Shown: in pieces, positions 17,050 through 26,303 of the stretch
How the letters are laid out: each line of letters opens with the position of its first letter
Position numbering within the stretch: position 1 is the stretch's first letter
Origin: an uncultured Chlorobiota bacterium
Lineage (GTDB): Bacteria > Bacteroidota > Ignavibacteria > UBA10030 > UBA6906
DNA: 64,000 nucleotides
Direction of reading: 5' to 3'
Assembly: GCA_900696645.1 (NCBI GenBank)
Contig: CAADGV010000040.1
Location: 62,001-126,000, forward strand
The notes under the pieces: model-generated
The model's input: the letters and a program-made list of their open reading frames with translations, nothing else
The model's database searches: none
Told to the model about the DNA's origin: nothing
Translations under genes and position numbers: made by a program

Positions 17050-19383
17050 TCATGAACGATATCCGGGCGCAGTTTCTGCTGAGCCGCGTTTCTTGTTATT
17101 CTCGGTGTAGAAACCGTATCCGGATCGCAGATACGAGATGCCATACGCCCTGCGATGATCGAATCGGTTCAAGACATATTTCGGCGTTTTCCCTCCTACT
17201 GTCTCGATGATCTCTACCGACCGCTCCAATTCTTCCAAGCGTGTGGAGCCGGCTGCGACAACAATCAGCACCATATCCACAAGCGTGGAAAGTATGCTTG
17301 CATCCGCAACAGTCAAGATCGGCGGAGAATCAAGAATGATGACATCATACTCAAGTTCTGCTTGTTGCAGAAGGTCCCGCATTTTATCTGAAGCAAGCAA
17401 GTCTGCAGGCTGTGATGGCAATGTGCCCGAACTGAGTATGTGCAGATTTCTAATTGTCGATAGTTGCACAACGCCATCATAGCCGACTTTGTCCTGCAAC
17501 AAATCCGCAAGGCCCGGCTGTCCGAAAATATCAAACATACCATGTTGAACCGGACGCCGCATGTTTGCATCCACCAGCAACACCATCTTGCCGTTCTGTG
17601 CATAAGCGATCGCAAGATTAGCCGCTGTTGTTGACTTGCCTTCACTGTGGTTTGCTCCGGACACCAGAATGCTCTGAGGACGACGGTCGAGAGTCGGCAC
17701 ATATTGAATGGCGGTACGGAGTTTCTTGTACGCCTCGGCAACAGGAGAGAATACGTCAGCTAATGTCAACAGGTGCGGATCAATCGGTCGGCCGTATCGG
17801 GACAACACTCTTCTGCCCGCAAGACGCTTTATTTCCTGATCCATCGTCATGACGACTGCTGAAGGTGTGTACCCTTTCAACCGGAGGTCCTCAGGCGTGT
17901 GAATGCGCACGTCCCTGAATTCACGCCCGATGACAGTGAGGATTCCCAAGAACAACCCCGATACGACCCCTATGAGAAGGTTTAGCATCATAACGGGACT
18001 CGAAGGATCAATCGGTACAGTCGCCTGGTCGATAATATCGATGTACCCTATTTGTGATTGTTCCGAAATGGTTGCCTCATTCAGTTTATCATTGAGCACA
18101 ACAAAGAGTTTTTCGGCGCTGAGCTTTCCCCGCTCCAAGCGGGCATATTGTATGCTTTTCCCGGGAATTCGCAAAAACTGTTTCTCGTACTCAGAAATCA
18201 CGCGGTTTAGCGCATCCTTCTTGGCGCGCAACGTCTGAATTTCTATCTCCCCCTCAAGCAACTTCTGCTTTACTTGCCGGACGTATGCAGAAGGTGTGAG
18301 GCTTGCAAAATCGGGTCCGCTGCCCGCGGGAACGAGGGTCTGAATATAATCCTTCGTCCGTGTTTTGAGTTTCTCTTCCAACTCCTTGATTTGTGCATTC
18401 ACCTCGCGGACTTTGTCTCCAAACACTTCCCTCCCGGCAAGAGCGGGGTTTTTCGACACGGCAAGATCACGCTGGACTTCCAGCGCTGCTATTTGTTCTT
18501 GCAGATTTTTTATGTACGGATCGCTCGAACTGCCCATCGAACGGGCAAGCATCTGCTCTTGTTGTGGGATCTCCTGACGGTATGATGTGACTGTCCGCTC
18601 CAGCGATTGCAGGGCAATGTCCGTCGCATCGCGGGTTGCCTCAAGTTGGGAAAGCTGGTCAATCAACTTTCTCGACTCATTATCCAGCGAAACGATTCCC
18701 TTATTTTCCATGTACGATTGAAGGGAGCCCTCCAGCATTTCCAGATGGGCACGTTGGTCGGCAACTTGCGTCTCCAGAAACTCACGCAATGCGCGTGATT
18801 TCTGACGGCTTTTATGAACATTCCGGTTGTAATACTCGGATGTAAACACATTTGCAAGCAGCGCTGCCTCGCGCGGGCTCTTGCTCTTCGCAATAATCTT
18901 AATAACGTCCGACTCACGCACGGTTACAAAATCGACAGCCAATCTGAGCCGCTTCGTCACCTGCTCAACTGTTGCAACGGTACGTTTTCCTGCGTCCTCT
19001 TTTGCGGGCTTGATGATGTTGATGGGCTCGCGTGCACCCGCGTCAATGTACATTTGTGAAATCAGCCGTCGCGCAACGGATTCGGCCAGCGTTTGCGAGC
19101 GTAGAATCTCAAGCTCATTCTGGCGGATGTTTGTTACAATGGCACTGCCGATGGAGGGAATAAACAACCCGCCCGATTCGGGTGTTTGTGTTTGAATCAG
19201 TACCGCAGAACTTGCCTGGTACACAGGATCCTTGAGTTTTGTAAACAGGAAAGCAGCAACGGCCATCACTGCAACAGCAGATATAATAATCCACTTTCCC
19301 CGGAGAAGAACTGCGGGATAATCGCGAATTACCGGCTGCGGCGGCGGAACAAGACGCGTTCTCTGTTCGTGTTCAGTTTTCAT
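17050..19383 (-). CDS. wzc: Polysaccharide co-polymerase with tyrosine autokinase domain (Wzc-like)
   Basis: This 777-residue protein has a cytoplasmic N-terminus, a membrane helix at about 31-48, a Wzz domain with long coiled coil (about 50-450), a second helix at 465-485 and a BY-kinase domain. Kinase motifs are Walker A (GANHSEGKST, 576-585), Walker A' (VLLVDANMRR, 601-610) and Walker B (VIILDSPP, 681-688). Tyrosines at 747, 751, 756, 759 and 775 form the C-terminal cluster that is autophosphorylated in this family. It controls chain length and export. It is the first gene of the operon and overlaps the next frame by 4 bases. Confidence 0.93.
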   Translation of the reverse strand: MKTEHEQRTRLVPPPQPVIRDYPAVLLRGKWIIISAVAVMAVAAFLFTKLKDPVYQASSAVLIQTQTPESGGLFIPSIGSAIVTNIRQNELEILRSQTLAESVARRLISQMYIDAGAREPINIIKPAKEDAGKRTVATVEQVTKRLRLAVDFVTVRESDVIKIIAKSKSPREAALLANVFTSEYYNRNVHKSRQKSRALREFLETQVADQRAHLEMLEGSLQSYMENKGIVSLDNESRKLIDQLSQLEATRDATDIALQSLERTVTSYRQEIPQQEQMLARSMGSSSDPYIKNLQEQIAALEVQRDLAVSKNPALAGREVFGDKVREVNAQIKELEEKLKTRTKDYIQTLVPAGSGPDFASLTPSAYVRQVKQKLLEGEIEIQTLRAKKDALNRVISEYEKQFLRIPGKSIQYARLERGKLSAEKLFVVLNDKLNEATISEQSQIGYIDIIDQATVPIDPSSPVMMLNLLIGVVSGLFLGILTVIGREFRDVRIHTPEDLRLKGYTPSAVVMTMDQEIKRLAGRRVLSRYGRPIDPHLLTLADVFSPVAEAYKKLRTAIQYVPTLDRRPQSILVSGANHSEGKSTTAANLAIAYAQNGKMVLLVDANMRRPVQHGMFDIFGQPGLADLLQDKVGYDGVVQLSTIRNLHILSSGTLPSQPADLLASDKMRDLLQQAELEYDVIILDSPPILTVADASILSTLVDMVLIVVAAGSTRLEELERSVEIIETVGGKTPKYVLNRFDHRRAYGISYLRSGYGFYTENNKKRGSAETAPGYRS

Positions 19384-19415
19384 GGAAATGGGTAGACACA
19401 GTCAGGATGTGTTGA

Positions 19416-19463
19416 GATGCTTGTGCGCTTAGCGCAGCATCAAGATGCAAAAAAAATGGGGGG
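19416..19463 (-). promoter_or_regulatory. Structured leader and homopolymer tract upstream of wzc
   Basis: Read in the direction of wzc, a C6 run (19458-19463) and a T8 run (19449-19456) are followed by GCATC-TT-GATGC and then a hairpin built from TGCGCT/AGCGCA flanked by GATGC and GCATC. The central GATGC can pair with the GCATC on either side, so two hairpins exclude each other. The element lies 33 to 80 bases before the wzc ATG. Attenuation or length variation of the homopolymers could tune capsule expression; both are inference. Confidence 0.35.
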
Positions 19464-19562
19464 CATAAAGTTAGAGGTGTCACACTTGTACGTCAGGTGA
19501 AGGGTGACGCAAGAGGTTTGACGCACACTGTGAGTCGGCATAAGAACTGATGAACAGAGATA

Positions 19563-19585
19563 CGGCGCCACTTCTCGCGGCGCCG
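19563..19585 (-). terminator. GC-rich hairpin after the DUF4874/DUF4832 gene
   Basis: CGGCGCC (19563-19569) pairs with GGCGCCG (19579-19585) over a nine-base loop, about 10 bases after the stop of the secreted-protein gene. It has no U-tract on the minus strand (TATCTC follows), so it is at best a weak or factor-assisted terminator, or an mRNA 3' end protector. Confidence 0.4.
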
Positions 19586-19594
19586 CAGACATTT

Positions 19595-21340
19595 TTACTT
19601 CAAAAGCGTCATCTTACGCGAAGAATACAGCCTGCCGGGAGAATCTCCATTCACGCTGTTTGCAATCAAGCGCGCTACATACACGCCGGTTGCAAGATTG
19701 CCGGCATCGAAGTGAATTGTGTACGATGAGGCTTCCATCACCTGATCTACAAGCGTTGCCACCCTTCTTCCCAGGAGATCATATACTGAGAAATCAACAA
19801 GACTTGTTGACGGCAGCGAGAACCGGAACGTTGTTGAGGAGTTGAACGGATTTGGGTAGTTCTGTTCCAAGGCAAATTGTGTTGGTGTCATATCTTCAAC
19901 TTGTGTTGTTCCCCCGGTTTGGAACCAGAGTGTGCCGGTGTACGGATCGCCGCTTGTTGTGGCTTCAATCGAGATGGAATCGAGCAGATTGTTGTATCCT
20001 GTTGCCGTTTCCCAAGTACCTTGATTTGCAAGCCGGATGGAGTAGTCGGGCCGGTTGCGAAGGCTGTTCATCGGGTCGGGAAGATTGAGAAGCACTGTGT
20101 ACGAGCCTGCCGGCATGTTTGAGGGAATACCGACGGTAGTGCTGAAGAGAACCGTATCGCCGGCCCCCCAGAATCGAGGATCGACGGGGAGCCTCGCCGA
20201 ATACACAGTGCCGTTGCTTCTATTTCTCAGGCACAACTCAACTGTTCGGGGATTGTAGAGAGATGCCCATCCGCTGTTTGTCAGCCGGGCAGTAAACGTA
20301 AATTTTCCCATCCGCCTTCCGACTGACGTAAAGGTCGAATTCAACAACGAGAGCCTGTATCCGAGACGCCTCTGTATTTCCTCATAACATCCCCCCGAAA
20401 TGAAGCCGTTGATTACGGTGGCATGGTAGCCGCCATTAAGATACGACCAGCGCAATCGGGCCATTTCCCGAACTGCATTTGTGCAATTTGAGAATGCGCT
20501 CGGAGCGCATGTCTCTCCCCCCAGCGGAACAAACCGGTTGTCGAGACGGAGATACGGCTTTGCGAGTGCTGTATCAAGCCTGTTATCGCGCCAATACGTG
20601 CCGTAATCGTCGGCGCTTGCGAGGAAGCAATCGTTGTGGTGACCAACTCTTGCGACGGAAGCGTCGGTAAAGGCCTGAGCCGGTGTTACTGCTGCGGTCG
20701 AGTCGTACGGGAGTGAGAAGATTGCCTGTTTATGCCGCGGATAGCGTAGTTGAGTCATTCTCTCGGTGGGCATGACGGAGATAATTTTATTCAGAATCGT
20801 TCTCATATTCTGAACACTCTCATTCCCGTTGGTAGATGAGTGCCACTCACCCCACGCTCCGATGAATCCGGCCTGCAAGAACGCGATCACATCCTTGTTC
20901 GCTTGCAGAATCGGCCTCAGTTGATCGAGATGACGAAGAATCACGGCCATTGAGGCATCGGGCTCGTTCATCTCCGCGGAATAGCAGAATCGGGGAATGA
21001 TCTTCAAACCTGCATTCCGGATGGCGGTGAAGTCAGCGCTGATGTTTTGCAAAATACTGTCGGGCAAATCAACAGTACGCCACTGCTTCAACCCGAAATA
21101 GCGGAACACCAATGACTGGGATTGCCTGATTGTCCGAAGACGGTTGGGATCAAGCTTACGATACGGCGTAATTTGACCGGGCGTCATGCCCGTTTGTTCA
21201 AGTTGAAAAATGCCTCGTTCGGGATTCTGAATAATCTCCGACGAGGCGGTATACACCACGGATCTTGTCTGGCTGGTGGTGGAATGGAATTGAAAAAAGA
21301 AACAGGTGAGCAACAGAGACAGAAAGGTAGCTCGTCCCAC
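19595..21340 (-). CDS. Secreted DUF4874/DUF4832 protein with type IX sorting tail
   Basis: A 581-residue exported protein. The signal peptide is MGRATFLSLLLTCFFFQF. The DUF4874-like part starts at IIQNPERGIFQLEQ and includes FLQAGFIGAWGEWHSS, a glycoside-hydrolase-like stretch; a DUF4832-like beta region follows. The last 80 residues are a Por/T9SS type A sorting domain (FALEQNYPNPFNSSTTF, VYDLLGRRVATLV, LATGVYVARL), so the protein should cross the outer membrane and stay on the surface or be released. The start is GTG at 21340 with GGAGGA 5 bases upstream; the frame stays open to 21466. Proximity to the polysaccharide operon suggests, but does not show, action on a glycan. Confidence 0.85.
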   Translation of the reverse strand: MGRATFLSLLLTCFFFQFHSTTSQTRSVVYTASSEIIQNPERGIFQLEQTGMTPGQITPYRKLDPNRLRTIRQSQSLVFRYFGLKQWRTVDLPDSILQNISADFTAIRNAGLKIIPRFCYSAEMNEPDASMAVILRHLDQLRPILQANKDVIAFLQAGFIGAWGEWHSSTNGNESVQNMRTILNKIISVMPTERMTQLRYPRHKQAIFSLPYDSTAAVTPAQAFTDASVARVGHHNDCFLASADDYGTYWRDNRLDTALAKPYLRLDNRFVPLGGETCAPSAFSNCTNAVREMARLRWSYLNGGYHATVINGFISGGCYEEIQRRLGYRLSLLNSTFTSVGRRMGKFTFTARLTNSGWASLYNPRTVELCLRNRSNGTVYSARLPVDPRFWGAGDTVLFSTTVGIPSNMPAGSYTVLLNLPDPMNSLRNRPDYSIRLANQGTWETATGYNNLLDSISIEATTSGDPYTGTLWFQTGGTTQVEDMTPTQFALEQNYPNPFNSSTTFRFSLPSTSLVDFSVYDLLGRRVATLVDQVMEASSYTIHFDAGNLATGVYVARLIANSVNGDSPGRLYSSRKMTLLK

Positions 21341-21477
21341 GATATCCTCCGCACAAAATGAAACCCAAGAACTTCCCTTCGCTACGACCATCGGTGGTGA
21401 CGGCCATATCACGTTACATGCAGAATATACATCGGGGTACAACTCTTCGCAAGATGTATTAACCACAATTCACTTAA

Positions 21478-24222
21478 TTATAATTCATATCCGAGAACAA
21501 AGTAGAAGAGCAACGGACCGTGACGGAACGGACGGGCAGGAACTTCGCCGTCAAAGAAGAAACTCTTCCCTGCACCCAACGCCGCTTGTCCGAGAGGCGT
21601 ATCCAACGCAAACTCCAAACCGACGCCATGACGAAACGAACTCAGTTTGATTTGCTGGGGTGTAGCGGAGATCGACGCAAGATCGTATCGCACCCGGAGG
21701 TACGAATCAAATACAAAATCGATGGGCAGCTTGTACCGGTACTCAAGGTTGAGCGCAACGAGTTGGCGGCCGCGCCTGTCATCTTCCCGCGTGCCAAACA
21801 TGGATTCACGTCCTCCAAGAAAAAATTGCTGACCGAGCGGCATCGTAAGATCGGCAATACCGACAGTGATGCGAGGGCAGAACACGCTTCGCTCGCCCCA
21901 CGACCGGTAGCTCGCATACATGAACCTGATTGCATTGTAGCCGACATCACTCAACAGATTCGTTGATGCAAATTCATAGGAGAGCACCAACTGCTGGCCT
22001 GATGTGGGAAACGGGTAGTCATCCCGTCCGTCAACCATTGTACCGATTTTGAAGAGGGATAGCGTGTACCTCGATTCAAGCTCGGGAGCATTGTCCAGAT
22101 TACGGATTCGGGCACGCTGCAACGACCATTCCGCAGTTACACTTCCCAGCCTCTGCAATTGGGCGCCAACCACAAGCCGTCCGCCAAGTCGAATATCAGA
22201 GTATTCGCCGGTTCGATCCCGTTCCCAGCGGCTTGTACCTGAAAATTTCGGATCGTCGGCATACACATAACTGTTGTGGAAACCGACGAACAGGCCAAGA
22301 TTAAACGTGAAGGAGCGGCTAAGTAGGCTGTTTGACTTGAACTCCAGATTGGCCCTCCCGTTGCGGTCGCCGCCTGAAAGCGTAAAACCAAGATCGGTGC
22401 CGATCCCTCGAAAATTCTCGTCACGAATGTCAATAGTCCCTTGCAATTTTCGTTCATCGTCCGACCGTATGCCGAACCGAATCAGTTGCGACGGCAACTC
22501 TGCAAGTCGGATAGTCAATCCCGGCGTTTTGTCCTCGTAAGAAATTTCAAGATATACATGCTCGAATACGCGCGTACCGATAAGATTAGTCAGACCTTGT
22601 TTCGCCTTGTCAATCTCGAACACGTCGCCCGGAGCGAGAGGAAACTCTCGGAACACGAATGACTCTTCCGTCCGGACTCCTCCCCGGACATGAATATACT
22701 CAATCACGCCCTCGTTCAACTCAATGTGCATCGTTCCGGTTGTCTCATCGAAGGAAGAATGTACAACTCGTGCAAGAGAGTAACCTCGATTGCGATACAG
22801 CTTCAGGAGGCTCTCTAATGCTTCACTGCACCGACGTTGGTTCAGAATCTTGCCAAGCACGGAACGAAATTCATCTTCAAGAGAATCGGATGAAACCAGC
22901 GTGTTACCCGTGAACCGGACGCTGCTCAGCAGAGGATTAGGGTAAAGTGTAAATACAATCTGTGTCGGGCGAGATTCGGGGAACACTTCAACAACAATAT
23001 CCTGAAAATTTCCGGTGGCAAACAGCGCCCTGATATGCTTTCGGATTTGGATTGATGAAAGTGTTCCCTTGAAAGCGTCATGCCTGAGCTTGAACAAAAG
23101 CGAATCGGGGGCACCTTCTCCGACAATCTCAAGTTGAACATCCTCAAAAATCCTGTTCTCACCATCAGTCTCTGCACTGTCCATTTTGTCGACAGCCCGT
23201 TGGTACAGCGCCTTGATTGAGTCGATTTGTTGCTCAGCCGATCGATATCCTTCGTCAATCAACGCCTCAAGACCTGTAAAGTCCGACGACAAATGACGTC
23301 CGACTGACGGCGTAATCGCAACATCTGCTTGTTTGATTTGTTCCTGGTTTGCCAACTGCATCATGATTCCCATTATCTGATCTGCAGTTTGCCAGGGGGC
23401 TTTCAACTCAATGGCATTTCGAAGGCCGCTCGTTGAATTGACGGCCACGACAACATCGCAACCCGCCTCTCGTGCAACGTCAACAGGAATGTTCGTAACC
23501 AATCCGCCGTCAACAAGCTGCATGGAATCCTTATCCACCGGACTGAAGAGCAGCGGCACAGTGGAACTCGCCCGCAATGCTTCCGCAAACGAGCCCCTAT
23601 CGAGAATGATTCTGCTTCCCGAAATCAGATCCGTTGTTACTGCACGGAAGGGAATCTTCAGATTGTCAAACGTCGGATTGGGATGATACAATGCTTGCAG
23701 TGTCTGCTCGCTCAGAAAGTTCGTAAGCCGTTGCCCCGATGAAACGGCGTGCGGAATTACAGGCCGTAATCCCTGGAACCGGACAGCCAGGAAACTCCAG
23801 TCTCCTGCAATTTTTCTGTCAATCGGGAGATCCGTCCGCTTCGTTTCATCGGAAAAAGAAAGAACCTCGTCCCAATTTGTTGACAGCGCGAGACTCTCGA
23901 TATCGGCGCTCGTATAACCCGAAGCGTACAGGCCGCCGACAATTGCGCCCATGCTTGTGGCGGAAATGAAATCGACAGGAATGTTATTGCGTTCGAGGGC
24001 TTTTAGCACACCAATCTGCGCCGCGCCGCGTGCGCCGCCTCCGCTCAACACCAAGCCGATGCGCGGACGCTTCTGGGTCTTGAACGAATAAAGATGATTC
24101 CGGTGATTCGCTGCCGAATCAAACTGCGGGCGGTACGTTATCTTCGTCTGGGAAGACAGAACGGAGGGAACAAACCATAGAATTCCGATGAAGCAAAGAA
24201 GAAATCTGATATGAATTGCCAA
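21478..24222 (-). CDS. Patatin-like phospholipase fused to POTRA and BamA-type barrel (type Vd-like)
   Basis: A 914-residue outer-membrane protein. A TTG start gives a good signal peptide (FLLCFIGILWFVPSVLSS), with GGTGG upstream. The patatin domain (about 52-330) has the oxyanion loop SGGGARG (60-66), the nucleophile S90 in ATSMG and the dyad aspartate D238 in VDGG. The usual GxSxG motif begins with Ala instead of Gly. POTRA-like repeats follow (about 360-560), then a D15/Omp85 beta barrel to the end. The layout resembles PlpD, a lipase carried to the surface by its own barrel. Substrate and whether the lipase is released are unknown. Confidence 0.88.
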   Translation of the reverse strand: MAIHIRFLLCFIGILWFVPSVLSSQTKITYRPQFDSAANHRNHLYSFKTQKRPRIGLVLSGGGARGAAQIGVLKALERNNIPVDFISATSMGAIVGGLYASGYTSADIESLALSTNWDEVLSFSDETKRTDLPIDRKIAGDWSFLAVRFQGLRPVIPHAVSSGQRLTNFLSEQTLQALYHPNPTFDNLKIPFRAVTTDLISGSRIILDRGSFAEALRASSTVPLLFSPVDKDSMQLVDGGLVTNIPVDVAREAGCDVVVAVNSTSGLRNAIELKAPWQTADQIMGIMMQLANQEQIKQADVAITPSVGRHLSSDFTGLEALIDEGYRSAEQQIDSIKALYQRAVDKMDSAETDGENRIFEDVQLEIVGEGAPDSLLFKLRHDAFKGTLSSIQIRKHIRALFATGNFQDIVVEVFPESRPTQIVFTLYPNPLLSSVRFTGNTLVSSDSLEDEFRSVLGKILNQRRCSEALESLLKLYRNRGYSLARVVHSSFDETTGTMHIELNEGVIEYIHVRGGVRTEESFVFREFPLAPGDVFEIDKAKQGLTNLIGTRVFEHVYLEISYEDKTPGLTIRLAELPSQLIRFGIRSDDERKLQGTIDIRDENFRGIGTDLGFTLSGGDRNGRANLEFKSNSLLSRSFTFNLGLFVGFHNSYVYADDPKFSGTSRWERDRTGEYSDIRLGGRLVVGAQLQRLGSVTAEWSLQRARIRNLDNAPELESRYTLSLFKIGTMVDGRDDYPFPTSGQQLVLSYEFASTNLLSDVGYNAIRFMYASYRSWGERSVFCPRITVGIADLTMPLGQQFFLGGRESMFGTREDDRRGRQLVALNLEYRYKLPIDFVFDSYLRVRYDLASISATPQQIKLSSFRHGVGLEFALDTPLGQAALGAGKSFFFDGEVPARPFRHGPLLFYFVLGYEL

Positions 24223-24303
24223 CGTGCTGCCACCATGAGAGGGTTAAATGTATCATCAAAGTAGAAGTTTTGGGAAGGAAAATCAACGGCTTCAAGCGGA
24301 GAC

Positions 24304-25248
24304 TCAAAACACAATGAAGTCCAGGTAGAAGAAAATCAGAGGCGAGACAAACAGAAGGCTGTCAAATCTGTCCAACACACCACCGTGCCCGGGAATGAGA
24401 GCCGATGAATCCTTCACACCCGCATCGCGTTTGAGCAGCGACTCGGCAAGGTCACCCGCTTGGCCGAATATTCCCACAATGCTGCCGCAAATCAATGCAC
24501 TTCCGACCGTCATGTAGGGAAGAAAGAAACTCTGGGCAACAAGAAAGGCCGCCACGGCGCCAACATATCCGGCAATCCCCCCCTCCCATGTTTTGTTCGG
24601 ACTGACACGCTCGAACAGTTTGTGTTTACCCAACAACCTGCCTGCAGAATAGGCAAGAGTGTCACACATCCAAATGGAAACAAAAATTGAAATCACCGTT
24701 GCCCCTCCCCAACCGTACACCCGCTGAACAACCTCCGCCGGATAATCGATACCATGGCCTTCGAAGTGCAGCCATACCGGAAAGTCGTCAGGAATGAACA
24801 ACTCACGCACACCGATCAATGAACCGAGAAACAATGAGACGTAGCAAACACCGAACAACGTTGTCGCTACATTGAGCAATGCCGAGCCTCGGTTGCGGAA
24901 TAATTCCAACAACATAATCATCGGGACAAAGATGAGGAAGAGAATGAGGTACACTTGAGCCATTGTTGGCATGGGCAGAGCCACTCCGAACTGATCGGCA
25001 AATGAGAGAATGCCGAATTTCACTTTCTGCCAGATAAACACGCACAGAATAAGCCCACCGAAAACAAGTCCTGTAACAACTTGCGGAGAGGCACCTTTTC
25101 GCGCCGCCAACTTGTAGAACTCATGAAGCCCAAGCAGCGAAATGAGCATCACCATGCTGAAGAACCACAAACCTCCCCACCAGGAAAACAGCACAATAAT
25201 GGGAATCGTAACAAGAGCGACGAGAATGCGTTGGGTGAGGTTGTTCAA
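24304..25248 (-). CDS. cdsA: Phosphatidate cytidylyltransferase
   Basis: Makes CDP-diacylglycerol from phosphatidate and CTP at the inner membrane, the branch point to bacterial phospholipids. The C-terminal CdsA signature is intact: LLKRDAGVKDSSALIPGHGG followed by VLDRFDSLLF. About seven or eight hydrophobic segments precede it, starting ILVALVTIPIIVLFSWWGGL. I place the start at TTG 25248 (MNNLTQRI), which gives 314 residues, a normal length. The frame stays open to an ATG at 25371 inside the upstream gene, but that extension looks unlike the family. There is no clear Shine-Dalgarno, so the start is uncertain. Confidence 0.9.
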   Translation of the reverse strand: MNNLTQRILVALVTIPIIVLFSWWGGLWFFSMVMLISLLGLHEFYKLAARKGASPQVVTGLVFGGLILCVFIWQKVKFGILSFADQFGVALPMPTMAQVYLILFLIFVPMIMLLELFRNRGSALLNVATTLFGVCYVSLFLGSLIGVRELFIPDDFPVWLHFEGHGIDYPAEVVQRVYGWGGATVISIFVSIWMCDTLAYSAGRLLGKHKLFERVSPNKTWEGGIAGYVGAVAAFLVAQSFFLPYMTVGSALICGSIVGIFGQAGDLAESLLKRDAGVKDSSALIPGHGGVLDRFDSLLFVSPLIFFYLDFIVF

Positions 25249-25300
25249 TGGAAGTCTATCGATATTCTTTGAAGGTGGAATGCCCGACAGAAGCAGCCCG

Positions 25301-26269
25301 TCAGGCAGGTCGCCGCGTGATGCGTACAAGGTAGTAAGTTGCAGCAACAAAAACCACAGAGCTGAGAGCAAAGTTCAGAAGAAGAGTTTCAGAATCGGGA
25401 AATTTGTCCGGCGAAATTGCAATGAAGTTCTCATCCAATTGAAGATAGACAACAACACAGGCCAGGAAGTTGTTGAAGAAATGCGCCGCAATAGAAGTGA
25501 CAATATTCTGCGTTCGATACACGACAAATCCAAAATATACGCCAAGCACGATCAGCGGGATCAGGGTGAACGGATTGAGGTGATATACTCCGAATACTAT
25601 GCCAGCGATAACTGCGGCAGTTAATCCCCGCTGTGGCCGTGACCCGCCGCCATCATGTGTTCCGGATTCCTCCAACGTTGTCTGAATCAACCCTCGGAAC
25701 AGGATCTCCTCACAAATGGCGGGAGTGACTGCAATAACAAGAACCACAAACAGAAACTCCGGAAACGAATCTGCGGACGTGAGCATACGATACATCTGTT
25801 CCATCAACTTCTTGATTTGATCCACAAACTGTTGGACAACCGGAGGAAGTTCAAGCGGTACCGCCTCCTGCAGCATGAGATATCCCTGCAGCAATTGCTG
25901 AAGCGCAAACACGGCAACAAGCACAAGAAGAAGCTGCCCGGGATGAAAGTCGCCGAATCGGAACACATTCGTGCGGCCGGGAAAACGAAGTTTTGCAAGG
26001 ATTACTGTTGGAATAAGAATGAAAAGAACTTGTCCGACCATTGTCGCCAATCTTACTATTGTGACGTTGGAGTCGGCCATATCCATCCCGAACAGAAGAA
26101 ATGTAATGGTGCCACCGACAATCTGATACAGAAAGAAGATTCCGATCAGCGAAACCGACACGAAAGCCCAAGCCGGCATCCGTTGGAAAACCGATGAAAC
26201 GGATTCAAACAATGTCGGTGGCGGAGAATGGAACGGGCTGTTCCCGGGAGTATTAGTGATGTCGTTCAA
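25301..26269 (-). CDS. CPBP-family intramembrane glutamic protease
   Basis: A 322-residue membrane protein of the Abi/CAAX-protease group. The catalytic motifs are EEILFRG (motif 1, EExxxR), FGVYH (motif 2) and HFFNN (motif 3), each at the edge of a hydrophobic segment. A proline-rich N-terminal tail precedes the first membrane helix (AFVSVSLIGIFFLYQIVGG). Substrates in bacteria are mostly unknown; relatives act in bacteriocin immunity or prenyl-protein processing. The start used is TTG 26269; an internal ATG (MPAWAFVSV) near the first helix is an alternative. It lies next to cdsA, which may only reflect envelope-gene clustering. Confidence 0.85.
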   Translation of the reverse strand: MNDITNTPGNSPFHSPPPTLFESVSSVFQRMPAWAFVSVSLIGIFFLYQIVGGTITFLLFGMDMADSNVTIVRLATMVGQVLFILIPTVILAKLRFPGRTNVFRFGDFHPGQLLLVLVAVFALQQLLQGYLMLQEAVPLELPPVVQQFVDQIKKLMEQMYRMLTSADSFPEFLFVVLVIAVTPAICEEILFRGLIQTTLEESGTHDGGGSRPQRGLTAAVIAGIVFGVYHLNPFTLIPLIVLGVYFGFVVYRTQNIVTSIAAHFFNNFLACVVVYLQLDENFIAISPDKFPDSETLLLNFALSSVVFVAATYYLVRITRRPA

Positions 26270-26303
26270 TGGCTGCCGGTGTGTTCTGGTTGGAAGTACG
26301 CAT

